Source of the DNA: Alteromonas naphthalenivorans
GTDB lineage: Bacteria; Pseudomonadota; Gammaproteobacteria; Enterobacterales; Alteromonadaceae
Assembly (NCBI RefSeq): GCF_000213655.1
Contig: NC_015554.1
Span: 558,001-622,000 of the forward strand
DNA length: 64,000 bases
Direction of reading: 5' to 3'
Below, piece after piece: positions 8,456-17,796 of this stretch. The position numbers and the translations under genes were made by a program. Under the pieces are notes generated by a model that had not been told where the DNA came from, ran no database searches, and saw nothing but the letters and a program-made list of their open reading frames with translations. Every line of letters starts with the position of its first letter. Positions within the stretch are counted from its first letter, which is position 1.

Positions 8456-8659
8456 GGTCTGTTTTACTCATTTACCTTAATCTGCTGCAAAGGAAGTTCC
8501 ATATCCAGTAACGACGATCATAGAGCAATTGATCCTAGGTTGCCAGTTAAAACCCATAAGACCAGTACTACTTGAATAACATCTGACCAAATCACCAATG
8601 GTGTGTTTTATAGCGCTATTTTGCTAATATTAAGTTTCAACGAAAAAGGAAACCTATTT

Positions 8660-9226
8660 GTGGAAAAACAGCTCGATTACGACAGCGTTAGCAACAAGTT
8701 ATCGCAACACGGCATAGTGGTAGATGGCGCCGAAGTTCACGGTATTTTATGTGGCATGTTGTGTGGCGGAATGTCGCTAACCGATCAGAAGTGGCTTTCT
8801 GCATTAAGTGACACTATTAATCAAGGTGAAAACTTCAACGATGCGACCACTTATCTGTTAAACACATTGTTTAATCAAACGTGTCAGCAGTTACTTGAAC
8901 CTGAGTTCGCCTTACAGTTAATGCTGCCTGACGATCAAGCCCCTATCAATGACAGAGGCGAAGCGTTAATTAATTGGGTGCACGGCTTTATGTTAGGATT
9001 TGGCTTACACCAGCAAGATTTAATGCAATGTTCTGCCGATGTAAAAGAAGCATTAGAAGATTTTGCTGACATCGCCCGTATGGAAGAACCTATGGATGCC
9101 GATGAAGAGTCGGAACGCGCCTTATTTGAAGTGATGGAATATGTGAAGATATCCGCTATTTTGTGCTTTAGCGAATTAGGGCAGTCTTTGCTTGATGATC
9201 AGCAAGATAAGCCATCTGTTCATTAA
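8660..9226 (+). CDS. ygfB: UPF0149 family protein YgfB
   Basis: A 188-residue cytoplasmic acidic protein of the UPF0149 family. GTG at 8660 is the best start: it follows AAGGA with 9 nt spacing and begins VEKQLDYDSVSNKL, giving the family's usual length (E. coli 192). A longer in-frame ATG at 8603 would add an unrelated hydrophobic leader. Helix-rich motifs HGILCGMLCGG and NWVHGFMLGFGLHQ are family hallmarks. It heads the conserved ygfB-pepP-ubiH-ubiI row. The molecular role is unclear; in Pseudomonas aeruginosa YgfB is reported to affect ampDh3/beta-lactamase expression. Confidence 0.92.
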   Translation: MEKQLDYDSVSNKLSQHGIVVDGAEVHGILCGMLCGGMSLTDQKWLSALSDTINQGENFNDATTYLLNTLFNQTCQQLLEPEFALQLMLPDDQAPINDRGEALINWVHGFMLGFGLHQQDLMQCSADVKEALEDFADIARMEEPMDADEESERALFEVMEYVKISAILCFSELGQSLLDDQQDKPSVH

Positions 9227-9377
9227 ATAAATAATCTCAAGCTTGTTGGAACGCGTAAGCAATAAAACGTTGTTCCATAAGGCATGAGTGAAGTGACAAG
9301 TAAGGGTAATCTTTCGAATAGCATGATCGTCATTAGATGCATGAGTTTTATAATATTGATGAAGAAAGGCGAATGAG

Positions 9378-10736
9378 ATGATTAGTGCGCAAGAATTTAT
9401 CGCTCGTCAAGATAGACTGTTAGCGCAATGTTTGCCTAATAGTGTCTGTGTTATTCCGGCAGCAGGTTTAGTGACCCGAAGCCGAGATACTGAATACTTG
9501 TTCAGACAAAACAGCGACTTTTGGTATTTAACCGGGTTTGAAGAAGCCGACGCTTGGTTAATTTTATCGAATCATCCACGCTATGGTGAAAGTTATCGTG
9601 CCATGGTGTGTTTACCAAAAGATAAAGACGCTGAAATTTGGCAAGGCAGACGTTTAGGCGCAGAAGCGGCACTATCACGCTTCAGCCTAGATGAAGCCTT
9701 TGAGCTATCTGAACTAGGCGATGCTTTGCTTGAATCACTTCAAGGCCAAGACCATCTTTATTTCGCCTTAGGTGAAAATGAAGAAGCCGATGCACAGGTG
9801 AATAGCGCTGTTGCTACTTTGCGCAATGCACCAAAAGAAGCCTTAGCGCCCAAAACTATTACCGACGTTCGCCCTATTTTGCATGAAATGCGGGTGTTTA
9901 AATCGGCCTGTGAAGTGGCCATGATGAAAGCCGCCGCAGAAATTACCGCCCGCGCGCACAAGCGGGCTATGCAATATGCCAAACCTGGCTGCTTCGAATA
10001 TCAACTGGAAGCGGAATTACATCATGAGTTCGCTATGGCAGGTGCTCGCGCGCCGGCTTACAGCACAATTGTGGGTAGCGGTGAAAATGCCTGTATTTTG
10101 CATTACACCGAAAATTCATCGCAAATCCAAGACGGCGATTTAGTACTAATAGACGCAGGCGCTGAATTTCAGGGTTATGCCGCAGACATTACCCGTACTT
10201 TCCCCGTAAATGGTAAATTTACTAAGCCACAGCGCGAGATATATGAGTTGGTGTTAAAAGCACAAGAGAGTGTATTGGCCATGCTTGGGCCAGGTATTAC
10301 CTTAACCGATGCTATGACCCACAGCGCTGAAGTCATCACCGAAGGCTTGGTTGCCCTTGGCGTGTTAAAAGGCTCGGTAGGTGAAAACCTTGACCAAAAA
10401 GCATGGCGGCAGTTTTACATGCACGGGCTAGGGCACTTTTTAGGCTTAGATGTGCATGATGTAGGTAACTACAAATTGAACGGCCAAGACCGCTTATTAA
10501 AACCCGGCATGGTGCTTACCGTAGAACCGGGTATTTATATTGCTAGCGACAGCGATGTGCCTGAACAATACAAAGGTATTGGGGTGCGTATTGAAGATGA
10601 TGTTGTGGTGACTGCAACAGGCGTAGACATCCTAACCGCCGATGTACCTAAAACGGTGAAAGACATCGAAGCCCTGATACAGCCAGCTAATAAAGAAAGT
10701 AAAAAAGAAAATACAAAAGAAGGTTCTAAAGCGTGA
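9378..10736 (+). CDS. pepP: Xaa-Pro aminopeptidase (aminopeptidase P)
   Basis: A 452-residue manganese-dependent M24B peptidase that removes N-terminal residues preceding proline. The N-terminal AMP_N domain covers about 1-170. The C-terminal pita-bread domain has metal ligands in LVLIDAGAEFQGYAADITRT (two Asp), MHGLGHFLGLDVHD (His), TVEPGIY (Glu) and VRIEDDVVV (Glu). The last 20 residues are Lys/Glu-rich low complexity. Its stop codon overlaps the GTG start of ubiH (GTGA), indicating translational coupling. Confidence 0.97.
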   Translation: MISAQEFIARQDRLLAQCLPNSVCVIPAAGLVTRSRDTEYLFRQNSDFWYLTGFEEADAWLILSNHPRYGESYRAMVCLPKDKDAEIWQGRRLGAEAALSRFSLDEAFELSELGDALLESLQGQDHLYFALGENEEADAQVNSAVATLRNAPKEALAPKTITDVRPILHEMRVFKSACEVAMMKAAAEITARAHKRAMQYAKPGCFEYQLEAELHHEFAMAGARAPAYSTIVGSGENACILHYTENSSQIQDGDLVLIDAGAEFQGYAADITRTFPVNGKFTKPQREIYELVLKAQESVLAMLGPGITLTDAMTHSAEVITEGLVALGVLKGSVGENLDQKAWRQFYMHGLGHFLGLDVHDVGNYKLNGQDRLLKPGMVLTVEPGIYIASDSDVPEQYKGIGVRIEDDVVVTATGVDILTADVPKTVKDIEALIQPANKESKKENTKEGSKA

Positions 10737-11974
10737 GCCAGCAAGACGTAGTGATTGTAGGTGGCGGCATAGTAGGCTGCGTGTTGGCTAAAGGCCTATC
10801 TGAACAAGCGGGCCTTTCGGTGACTTTGGTAGATGCCGCCAGCCCCTCAAATGCAGCTAGCTCTTCCAATGCAAGCAGCTCCTCTAATGAAAGCAACGTC
10901 TTTAACCCGTTAACCGATACGCGGGTAATCGCCCTTGCTAGGCGAACAGTCAATGAGTTAAATGCCATGGGCGTAGGGCTAGCTGAGCTAGCAAAACAAA
11001 ATCAAGGCAAAATTGAACATATTGAAGTAAGCGATAAAGGTGGTATTGGCTTAACGAATTTATCGAGCAGTGAATTTGGTATTAATACCTTTGGGCAAGT
11101 AGTGTCGCTAAGTGCGCTTACCCATAATGTGATGTCGCAAAGCAAGCAGTATCAGCACATTGCACCCGCCACGGTCACTCATTTAGCCCGTGAAACCGAC
11201 AGTACGCTAGTCACGCTTAATAACGGCAGCACCATTAATGCAAAACTTTTGGTGATTGCCGATGGTGGTCGCTCTTCACTTGCTCAGCAAGTAGGGCTAA
11301 CCCGCCACACTGACGATTACCAGCAAGTGGCTATTATTTTCAATGCCCATACTAGCGAGCCTCATCACAACAAAGCTTACGAGCGTTTTACCAAAAACGG
11401 GCCCGTTGCATTTTTACCTTTCGACAGTGAAATTAATGGGCATGTGGCGAAAGGAAAGGGGTTTTCCGTAGTATGGACGGTTGCTCGTGAGCACGCGGAA
11501 TCACTTATTCAGCTTAGCCCTGAAGCGTTTATTCGGCGGTTACAGCAAGAATTTGGTTACCGGCAGGGGCAAATTACAGCCATCAGTGAATTGGCTAGCT
11601 ACCCACTAGCATTAAGTTACACCGATGCACTTACCAGCCATCGTGCGGTAGTGGTAGGTAATGCGGCCCAAGCGTTGCACCCAATTGCAGGGCAAGGGTT
11701 TAACCTTGGACTTCGCGATATTATTACCTTGGTGAACACGCTTAAAGGCGTGACCGATCCGGGGGAATTTAACGTACTTAATGATTACGCCGCCAAGCGC
11801 AGTAAAGACAGAACCGCCACTATTACGTTAACCGACACGTTAGTACGTACGTTTTCGAATAGTCATTTCCCCTTAGTGGCAGCAAGAAATATGGCACTAA
11901 CTGCATTAAATGTGATACCAAGTGCGAAGCGTGCGTTTGTGCAGCAAACCACAGGATATGGGCGCAGTGTTTAA
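10733..11974 (+). CDS. ubiH: 2-octaprenyl-6-methoxyphenol hydroxylase (UbiH)
   Basis: A 413-residue FAD-dependent aromatic hydroxylase of ubiquinone synthesis. The N-terminal Rossmann motif VGGGIVGCVLAKGL binds FAD. GDxxHxxHP-type GNAAQALHPIAGQGFNLGL near residue 305 is the family FAD/ribose motif, in the UbiH form where Asn replaces Asp. It uses GTG as start, overlapping the pepP stop. An odd Ser/Asn/Ala-rich low-complexity stretch (about residues 38-60) lies after the second beta strand, where other family members have a short loop. The enzyme acts in the membrane-associated Ubi complex. Confidence 0.93.
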   Translation: MSQQDVVIVGGGIVGCVLAKGLSEQAGLSVTLVDAASPSNAASSSNASSSSNESNVFNPLTDTRVIALARRTVNELNAMGVGLAELAKQNQGKIEHIEVSDKGGIGLTNLSSSEFGINTFGQVVSLSALTHNVMSQSKQYQHIAPATVTHLARETDSTLVTLNNGSTINAKLLVIADGGRSSLAQQVGLTRHTDDYQQVAIIFNAHTSEPHHNKAYERFTKNGPVAFLPFDSEINGHVAKGKGFSVVWTVAREHAESLIQLSPEAFIRRLQQEFGYRQGQITAISELASYPLALSYTDALTSHRAVVVGNAAQALHPIAGQGFNLGLRDIITLVNTLKGVTDPGEFNVLNDYAAKRSKDRTATITLTDTLVRTFSNSHFPLVAARNMALTALNVIPSAKRAFVQQTTGYGRSV

Positions 11975-12088
11975 GCTATAGGGCTGGCAGGAAAAAGTTA
12001 GTATCAAAAGCCTAGCACCAAGAAGCTAAAACCAAGAAGCTAAAACCAAGATCTAGAACCCAAAAAAACAGAAAAAAAGAGAGCCGAT

Positions 12089-13273
12089 ATGCAACATGCC
12101 GATATCGCCATTGTAGGCGGTGGAATAGTAGGGTTAACCCTAGCCGCAGCGCTAAAAGACGCGCCGTGCCGTATCGCTATTATAAATAAAGGCTTGATAG
12201 ACCAGCCACTAGGCGACAAGCCAGGGGCACGGGTTAGCGCAATTAATCAGGCTAATATTAGCGCGTTGAAAAAAGCCGATGTTTGGCAGCATATCGATGC
12301 AAGCAGAGCTAACCCGTACAATGCCATGCACGTGTGGGATAAAGACAGCTTTGGTGATATTCACTTTGCAGGTAACGATACTGGGGGTGAACTAGAAAGC
12401 GATACCTTGGGCGTTATTATCGAAAATCTTGCTTTAGTTAATGGCCTAGCCCATTCGGTACTAAAGCAAGATAACGTTGTGGTAATTGATACCACCATAG
12501 AGCGTGTATTAAGTAGCTCTCAGCAAAACATGCTAATGCTAGAAAACGGCGATGCGCTGTCGTGCAGATTATTAGTGGGCGCCGACGGTGCTAATTCCTT
12601 CGTGCGCAAACAAGCTAATTTTCCTATTACGTTTCGCGATTACGAACACACCGCCATTGTTGCAAACATTCGTACCCAACAACCTCATGAAAACGTAGCG
12701 CGCCAAGCATTCACGCCAACAGGGCCATTAGCGTTATTGCCTATGCGCGACCCCAATGTATGCTCTATTGTATGGTCGCAAACCCCAGATGCTGCTAAAA
12801 CCTTACAAGGGTATTCCGATAGCGAATTTTGTAATGCGCTAGTAGCGGCAAGCAACAATGCATTAGGCCCAGTATCGCTTGAAACCTCTAGAACCGCATT
12901 TCCGCTAACGATGCGTTATGCCCGAGAATGGGCAAAAGACGGCATAGTGCTGGTGGGCGATGCTGCCCACACTATTCATCCATTGGCGGGGCAGGGGGCC
13001 AACTTAGGTATGCAAGACGCATTAGCCTTGGCTGCATTACTCGGCACCTTGTTAGAGGAACAAAAAGACATAGGCCAGCTTCGTTACCTGCGCCCTTACG
13101 AGCGAGCGCGTAAAACCGAGGCAATGAAGATGATTGCCGCGATGGACGGGTTTAAATTTTTATTCGATGGCAACGACCCGCTTAAGAAGCTAATTAGAGG
13201 TGTAGGCTTAGCCGCTACCGATAAACTTAGCGCGGTTAAACAGGCTTTTGTCAACCACGCAATGGGGCTTTAA
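12089..13273 (+). CDS. ubiI: UbiI/VisC-family FAD-dependent ubiquinone hydroxylase
   Basis: A 394-residue flavoprotein monooxygenase paralogous to UbiH. It has GGGIVGLTLAAAL at the N-terminus for FAD, VGADGANSFVRKQ in the middle (DG motif) and GDAAHTIHPLAGQGANLGMQD near residue 290. Its position after ubiH matches ubiI (visC), the C5-hydroxylase of ubiquinone synthesis. UbiF-like specificity cannot be excluded from sequence alone. A 114-bp gap with repetitive AAGAAGCTAAAACC-type sequence separates it from ubiH. Confidence 0.9.
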   Translation: MQHADIAIVGGGIVGLTLAAALKDAPCRIAIINKGLIDQPLGDKPGARVSAINQANISALKKADVWQHIDASRANPYNAMHVWDKDSFGDIHFAGNDTGGELESDTLGVIIENLALVNGLAHSVLKQDNVVVIDTTIERVLSSSQQNMLMLENGDALSCRLLVGADGANSFVRKQANFPITFRDYEHTAIVANIRTQQPHENVARQAFTPTGPLALLPMRDPNVCSIVWSQTPDAAKTLQGYSDSEFCNALVAASNNALGPVSLETSRTAFPLTMRYAREWAKDGIVLVGDAAHTIHPLAGQGANLGMQDALALAALLGTLLEEQKDIGQLRYLRPYERARKTEAMKMIAAMDGFKFLFDGNDPLKKLIRGVGLAATDKLSAVKQAFVNHAMGL

Positions 13274-13434
13274 ACACATTCAGGCACAACCGATCACATT
13301 TTCAGTCACGTTATCAGCCACATTCAAGCCGCATACAAAAGCAGCCAAATACGCCCAAATGCATACCAACGATTGAGCTAGGCGCTGTATAACGATACTC
13401 TTAAGGTATCTGTTTTATACAAGCGCCTAAATTA

Positions 13435-15207
13435 ATGATAATTCGTCAATTTATCCAGAAAGTTTGTTTTACTTCTTCGTTTACTGTTCGCACCTCTTCA
13501 CTTACTACCAGTAAGTCTGGGCTAATGGCTTTTGCCTTATTGGCGCTAGCCAGTATAGGATCAGCCAGTGTAGCGCTACCCGCGTTAGCGCAGGCAGATA
13601 CGCCATCAACGGTTACCATCAGCGACAGCGACTTAGACTTATACCGTACTCACGTTAGTACGTTAGCAAGCGACAAGTTTGAAGGCCGCGGGCCCTTGTC
13701 AGCAGGGGAAACCCTTACCGTCAATTACTTGGTGGAAGCCTACAAAGCCCTTGGTTTAAAACCGGCTTTTGGCGATAGCTACACCCAGCCTGTGCCCTTG
13801 GCAAAAATTACCCCTTCAGGTGATATGGCCTTAACCTTGGGCCAGCACACCTTTGCTGGTGGCAGTGCATTCACCGCTAGAACCCAACGAATTGTGAAAG
13901 ACATTACATTAAAAAATAGTGATGTCATTTTTGTGGGCTACGGCATTAATGCGCCTGAATATAATTGGAATGACTACGCCGGGTTAGATGTGAAAGGCAA
14001 AACAGTGGTTATGCTGGTGAACGACCCTGGCTTTGCGTCAAAAGACCCTGACTTATTCCAAGGCAATGCCATGACCTACTATGGCCGCTGGACTTACAAG
14101 TACGAAGAAGCCGCCCGCCAAGGCGCTGAAGCCGTATTTATTGTTCACGAAACCATGCCTGCTGGTTATGGCTGGGGCGTGGTTGAAAACTCTAACTCAA
14201 ATACCAAATTCACCTTAGTAGATAACAATAAAAACTTATCTCAAGTTGGCGTAATGGGGTGGTTACATCTTAATACGGCACGTACGGTGTTCGAACAAGC
14301 TGGGCTAGATTACGCCGCACTTAAAGAACAAGCAACAACGCCAGGGTTCAAACCTATTCCTATGAAAGTGAAAGCCTCGTTGACCTTTTCAAATACCATC
14401 ACCCATGCTCAGTCGCTGAACGTAGCTGGCGTATTGCCGGGCGCATCGGCCGCAGACGAGTGGGTAATGTTGCATGCCCATTGGGATCACTTAGGGAAAA
14501 GTGAGAAAAACGGTAAAACCGTGATTTATAATGGCGCGGTAGATAATGCCTCGGGCGTGGCCGGAGTGCTAACCCTAGCCAATAACTTGGTAGCACAAAG
14601 CGAGCAAACACCGTTTGAACGTACCCTAATGTTCAGTGCATTTACTGCCGAAGAAACCGGCTTACTGGGCGCCGATCACTTTGCCAAAAATCCGCCTATT
14701 CCAACCGCTAATATGGTGGCGTTTTTAAATATAGACGGCATGAACGTAAATAACGCGGTAGATTATATTTTGCAGTATGGCGAAGGGTACTCTTCACTTG
14801 AAGATGATTTAAGTGCTACTGCCGCAGCGCAAGGGCGCTCGGTGAAGCTCGATCCGCGCCCACAAAATGGGTTGTTCTTTCGCTCTGATCATTTCGCGCT
14901 TGCTCGCCAAGGCGTGCCTTCATTATTGTTTATGAGCTTAGGCGATACCGACCCTAATTTTATAGCCAACCGCTACCACAAAGCCGACGACGATTACCTA
15001 CCAAGCTGGACATTGGGCGGTGTACAACAAGACTTAGCTTTAATTGGCACCATGATGTCTAATTTAGCAAACGGCCAGCAATGGCCGGTGTGGAAACGCG
15101 ATTCAGACTTTAAGAAAAAACGCTTGATAGACAGACCAGAGGCACCGGCCGCCGGCTTAGTTGAAACAGCGGCTGAAACAGCAGAGTCTGAAGCACCAAA
15201 ACAGTAG
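13435..15207 (+). CDS. Exported M28-family metallopeptidase
   Basis: A 590-residue protein with an N-terminal export signal: a hydrophobic stretch near residues 30-50 ending PALAQA. Translation could instead start at Met30, because neither site has a clear ribosome-binding site. A PA-type domain insertion (about 130-290) precedes the M28 catalytic core. Di-zinc ligands are visible in HAHWDHLG (His, Asp), GAVDNASGVA (Asp), TAEETGLLGA (Glu pair), LNIDGMNV (Asp) and RSDHFALARQG (His). It probably acts as a periplasmic or surface aminopeptidase. The C-terminal tail is Ala/Glu-rich. It is not in an obvious operon with ubiI. Confidence 0.9.
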   Translation: MIIRQFIQKVCFTSSFTVRTSSLTTSKSGLMAFALLALASIGSASVALPALAQADTPSTVTISDSDLDLYRTHVSTLASDKFEGRGPLSAGETLTVNYLVEAYKALGLKPAFGDSYTQPVPLAKITPSGDMALTLGQHTFAGGSAFTARTQRIVKDITLKNSDVIFVGYGINAPEYNWNDYAGLDVKGKTVVMLVNDPGFASKDPDLFQGNAMTYYGRWTYKYEEAARQGAEAVFIVHETMPAGYGWGVVENSNSNTKFTLVDNNKNLSQVGVMGWLHLNTARTVFEQAGLDYAALKEQATTPGFKPIPMKVKASLTFSNTITHAQSLNVAGVLPGASAADEWVMLHAHWDHLGKSEKNGKTVIYNGAVDNASGVAGVLTLANNLVAQSEQTPFERTLMFSAFTAEETGLLGADHFAKNPPIPTANMVAFLNIDGMNVNNAVDYILQYGEGYSSLEDDLSATAAAQGRSVKLDPRPQNGLFFRSDHFALARQGVPSLLFMSLGDTDPNFIANRYHKADDDYLPSWTLGGVQQDLALIGTMMSNLANGQQWPVWKRDSDFKKKRLIDRPEAPAAGLVETAAETAESEAPKQ

Positions 15208-15278
15208 TACGGCTGATATTTAATGGCCGTTCTAAAGCGGCGGTTTAAAACATCTAAACAATAAGCGAATTAACATCT

Positions 15279-16190
15279 ATGAGCTGGGTATTTTTCACCC
15301 TTGGTGCGGTAGTAATGCAAACCGTGCGAAATGCCCTGCAAAGCAAACTTAGCGCTCACGTCGATACCGTGGGCGTTACCCTTTCTCGGTTTTTATTCGC
15401 ACCACCCATAGCCCTAATTTATTTAATTATTCTGCATACAGTTTCACCTCAGCCTCTTCCTTCTTTTGGAAGCTCTTTAGTAGAAGCATCAAGCGCTTCG
15501 TTTAGCCTCTCATTTATAGTCGTTGTACTGTTAGCCTCGGTACTTCAAATTGCAGCCACCGCGTTTATGGTGGTGTTATTCAAACAAAAGAACTTTGCCA
15601 TTGGAGCAGGGCTTGCCAAAAGTGAAGCGCTGGTGGCGGGCGTGCTAGGTATGCTGTTTTTTGGCAGCTATTTAACGTTACTCGGATGGATAGGCATTGG
15701 AATAGGTGGGCTAGCCGTATTTGTCTTAAGTAGTGGCAACAAAGCGCAGGGCTTAAGTTTAAAAACCTTGTTGATAGGCATAGCGTGTGGAACCTGCTTT
15801 GCACTTACCTCGTTATTTGTTCGCGAAGCCAGCCATATGCTAGCCATGCCTTTTGTGCACAGTGCTGCTTGGGTGTTGTTGTGGGTGTTATGTATTCAGG
15901 CCGTTGGTTTAAGCAGTTATATTTTGGTTACCAAACCTCAAGTGTTTAAACAGATTGTTGGGCGTTTACCCCACTGCATTACTATTAGTGCGGTGAGTTG
16001 CTTCGGCTCTATATGCTGGTTTACTGCCATGGCGCTGCAACATGTGGCGTTAGTAAAAACTTTAGGGCAATTAGAAGTATTATTAACCTTGCTGCTAGCG
16101 CACTATTGGCTTAAAAATAAAGTCACCTTGCAAGAAATAGTGGGCTTGTTACTCATTGCCCTAGCGGCGGTGCTAGTTATGTGGGCCTAG
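15279..16190 (+). CDS. EamA/DMT-superfamily transporter
   Basis: A 303-residue inner-membrane protein with about ten hydrophobic helices in two EamA-like halves (breaks near residue 150), the normal size for drug/metabolite transporters. The C-terminal half carries the family-like ALQHVALVKTLGQLEVLLT and a last helix ending VLVMWA. The substrate is unknown. It lies between two exported peptidase genes on the same strand, with gaps of about 70 and 55 bp, so it might export or import a peptide-derived compound; that is only inference. Confidence 0.85.
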   Translation: MSWVFFTLGAVVMQTVRNALQSKLSAHVDTVGVTLSRFLFAPPIALIYLIILHTVSPQPLPSFGSSLVEASSASFSLSFIVVVLLASVLQIAATAFMVVLFKQKNFAIGAGLAKSEALVAGVLGMLFFGSYLTLLGWIGIGIGGLAVFVLSSGNKAQGLSLKTLLIGIACGTCFALTSLFVREASHMLAMPFVHSAAWVLLWVLCIQAVGLSSYILVTKPQVFKQIVGRLPHCITISAVSCFGSICWFTAMALQHVALVKTLGQLEVLLTLLLAHYWLKNKVTLQEIVGLLLIALAAVLVMWA

Positions 16191-16245
16191 TGTGGGCTTA
16201 ACCCTCAAAAATAGTCTTTCGGCAGATAAAAATCTATAAAAAGGA

Positions 16246-17556
16246 ATGATGATGAACAAACGCGATTTTCTAAAGCTTTCTGGCGCAGCAACATTGGCCC
16301 CTCTTACCTTAGCATCCACCGCAGCTTTCGCTGATGCCAATGACGCTGGGAGTGCTAGTGCAAATAGCAGTTCGTCATCGTTACAATCTATTACTTCTGG
16401 TGTTTCGCCCATTACCAATGCCGAGCGTGAAGCGCGTATTAAAAAAGCGCAGTCGTTAATGGCGCAGCATAATATGGCTGCCATGATCATAGAGCCGGGC
16501 GCGGCCATGGATTATTTCTCGGGTATTCAGTGGTGGCGCAGCGAGCGCTTAACCGCATTAGTTATTCCGCAAAAAGGTGAGGTAGCCGTGGTTACTCCCT
16601 TCTTTGAACAACCCAGTGTGTTAGAAAGTTTAAAAGTGGGCGACGACGTTCGAGTATGGCAAGAACACGAAAGCCCGTTCGATGTGGTCGCTAACATATT
16701 AAAATCTCGCAGTATCGAAAGAGGCAATATTGGCTTTGAAAGCAGCGTTCGCTATTTTGTAGTAACAGGCGTAACCAAGGCACTGCCTAATATGAATATT
16801 GTAGCAGCCGAGCCGGTTACCCGCGGCTGTAGAATGTATAAAACGGCGGCTGAACTTACCCTTATGCATAAAGCCAACGAAGTCACCCTTCGCGCTTACG
16901 AGTATGTATTCAGCAAACTTGAAATTGGCATGAGCCAAGCCCAAGTGAAAAGCTTGATGAATAGCGCACAGCAACAATTGGGCGGCAGTGGCGCATGGTG
17001 CTTAGCGTTGTTCAACGACGCCAGTGCGTACCCGCATGGCACCAATGCCAAACAAACCATTAGTGAAGGCTCGGTAATATTGTTAGACAGCGGCTGTAGC
17101 GTACATGGGTATCAGTCGGACATTAGCCGTACATTGGTATTTGGTAAAGCATCACAGCAGGTGGTAGATGTTTGGAATACCGTGCGTGAAGGCCAAAACG
17201 TGGCGTTTGCTGCGGCTAAAATAGGTACGGCTGCTGGCAAAGTAGATGATGCGGTTCGCAAGTATTATGTTACCCAAGGCTACGATAAAGACTACGCGTT
17301 GCCAGGCTTAAGCCACCGTACCGGCCATGGTATTGGTATGGAAGGCCACGAAAGCGTGAACTTTGTGCGCGGCGAAACCACGCCACTTAACAAAGGCATG
17401 TGCTTTTCAAACGAACCCGGCTTATACATACCAGGTAAATTCGGCGTGCGCCTAGAAGACTGTTTATACATGACCGACAAAGCGCCGGTTTACTTTACAG
17501 AACCACCAGAGAGTATTGAAAAACCGTTGGGTAAATTGGTGCCACTAGTCGTTTAA
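16246..17556 (+). CDS. Exported M24-family peptidase (prolidase/Xaa-Pro peptidase-like)
   Basis: A 436-residue protein. Three ATGs in a row (16246, 16249, 16252) follow AAGGA; the third has the best spacing. The N-terminus NKRDFLKLSGAATLAPLTLA resembles a Tat signal with KR in place of the twin Arg, so folded export is likely. A creatinase-type N domain precedes the M24 core. Metal ligands appear in LLDSGCSVHGYQSDISRT (two Asp), RTGHGIGMEGHE (His), SNEPGLY (Glu) and VRLEDCLYMT (Glu). It is a second, periplasmic relative of PepP in this window. A terminator follows. Confidence 0.9.
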   Translation: MMMNKRDFLKLSGAATLAPLTLASTAAFADANDAGSASANSSSSSLQSITSGVSPITNAEREARIKKAQSLMAQHNMAAMIIEPGAAMDYFSGIQWWRSERLTALVIPQKGEVAVVTPFFEQPSVLESLKVGDDVRVWQEHESPFDVVANILKSRSIERGNIGFESSVRYFVVTGVTKALPNMNIVAAEPVTRGCRMYKTAAELTLMHKANEVTLRAYEYVFSKLEIGMSQAQVKSLMNSAQQQLGGSGAWCLALFNDASAYPHGTNAKQTISEGSVILLDSGCSVHGYQSDISRTLVFGKASQQVVDVWNTVREGQNVAFAAAKIGTAAGKVDDAVRKYYVTQGYDKDYALPGLSHRTGHGIGMEGHESVNFVRGETTPLNKGMCFSNEPGLYIPGKFGVRLEDCLYMTDKAPVYFTEPPESIEKPLGKLVPLVV

Positions 17557-17575
17557 TCCGTTCGCGCAATGCGAT

Positions 17576-17617
17576 AAAAACTCGCTACCATTCTTTGTGT
17601 AGCGAGTGCTAGTCTTT
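17576..17617 (+). terminator. Intrinsic terminator after M24 peptidase gene
   Basis: ACTCGCTAC (17580-17588) pairs with GTAGCGAGT (17599-17607). An AAAAA run precedes it and a T-rich stretch follows. Confidence 0.7.
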
Positions 17618-17728
17618 TCTCACACCCCTTCAGGCTTCTTTCCCACTGTTGTAAAAGGTAGTTGGGCTGTCACATAAGTTTCATGCTGTTTGTTGTCCCC
17701 ATTATGCGCAAGCAAACGCTCTTCTTGG

Positions 17729-17752
17729 TATCTCAATGAGCTATTTGAGATA
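17729..17752. promoter_or_regulatory. TATCTCAA...TTGAGATA dyad upstream of the NLP-like gene
   Basis: A perfect 8-bp inverted repeat (17729-17736 and 17745-17752) with an 8-bp spacer lies about 45 bp before the start codon. There is no T-tract. It may be an operator or a 5'-leader hairpin. Confidence 0.45.
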
Positions 17753-17796
17753 AGCATGTACAACCAACAAATAACCTAAATAGAAAAGGGCACGAA

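Noticed and set aside
9758..9982. Minus-strand open frames inside pepP and other core genes
   Set aside because: They lie opposite strongly supported coding sequence and show no family features or ribosome-binding sites.
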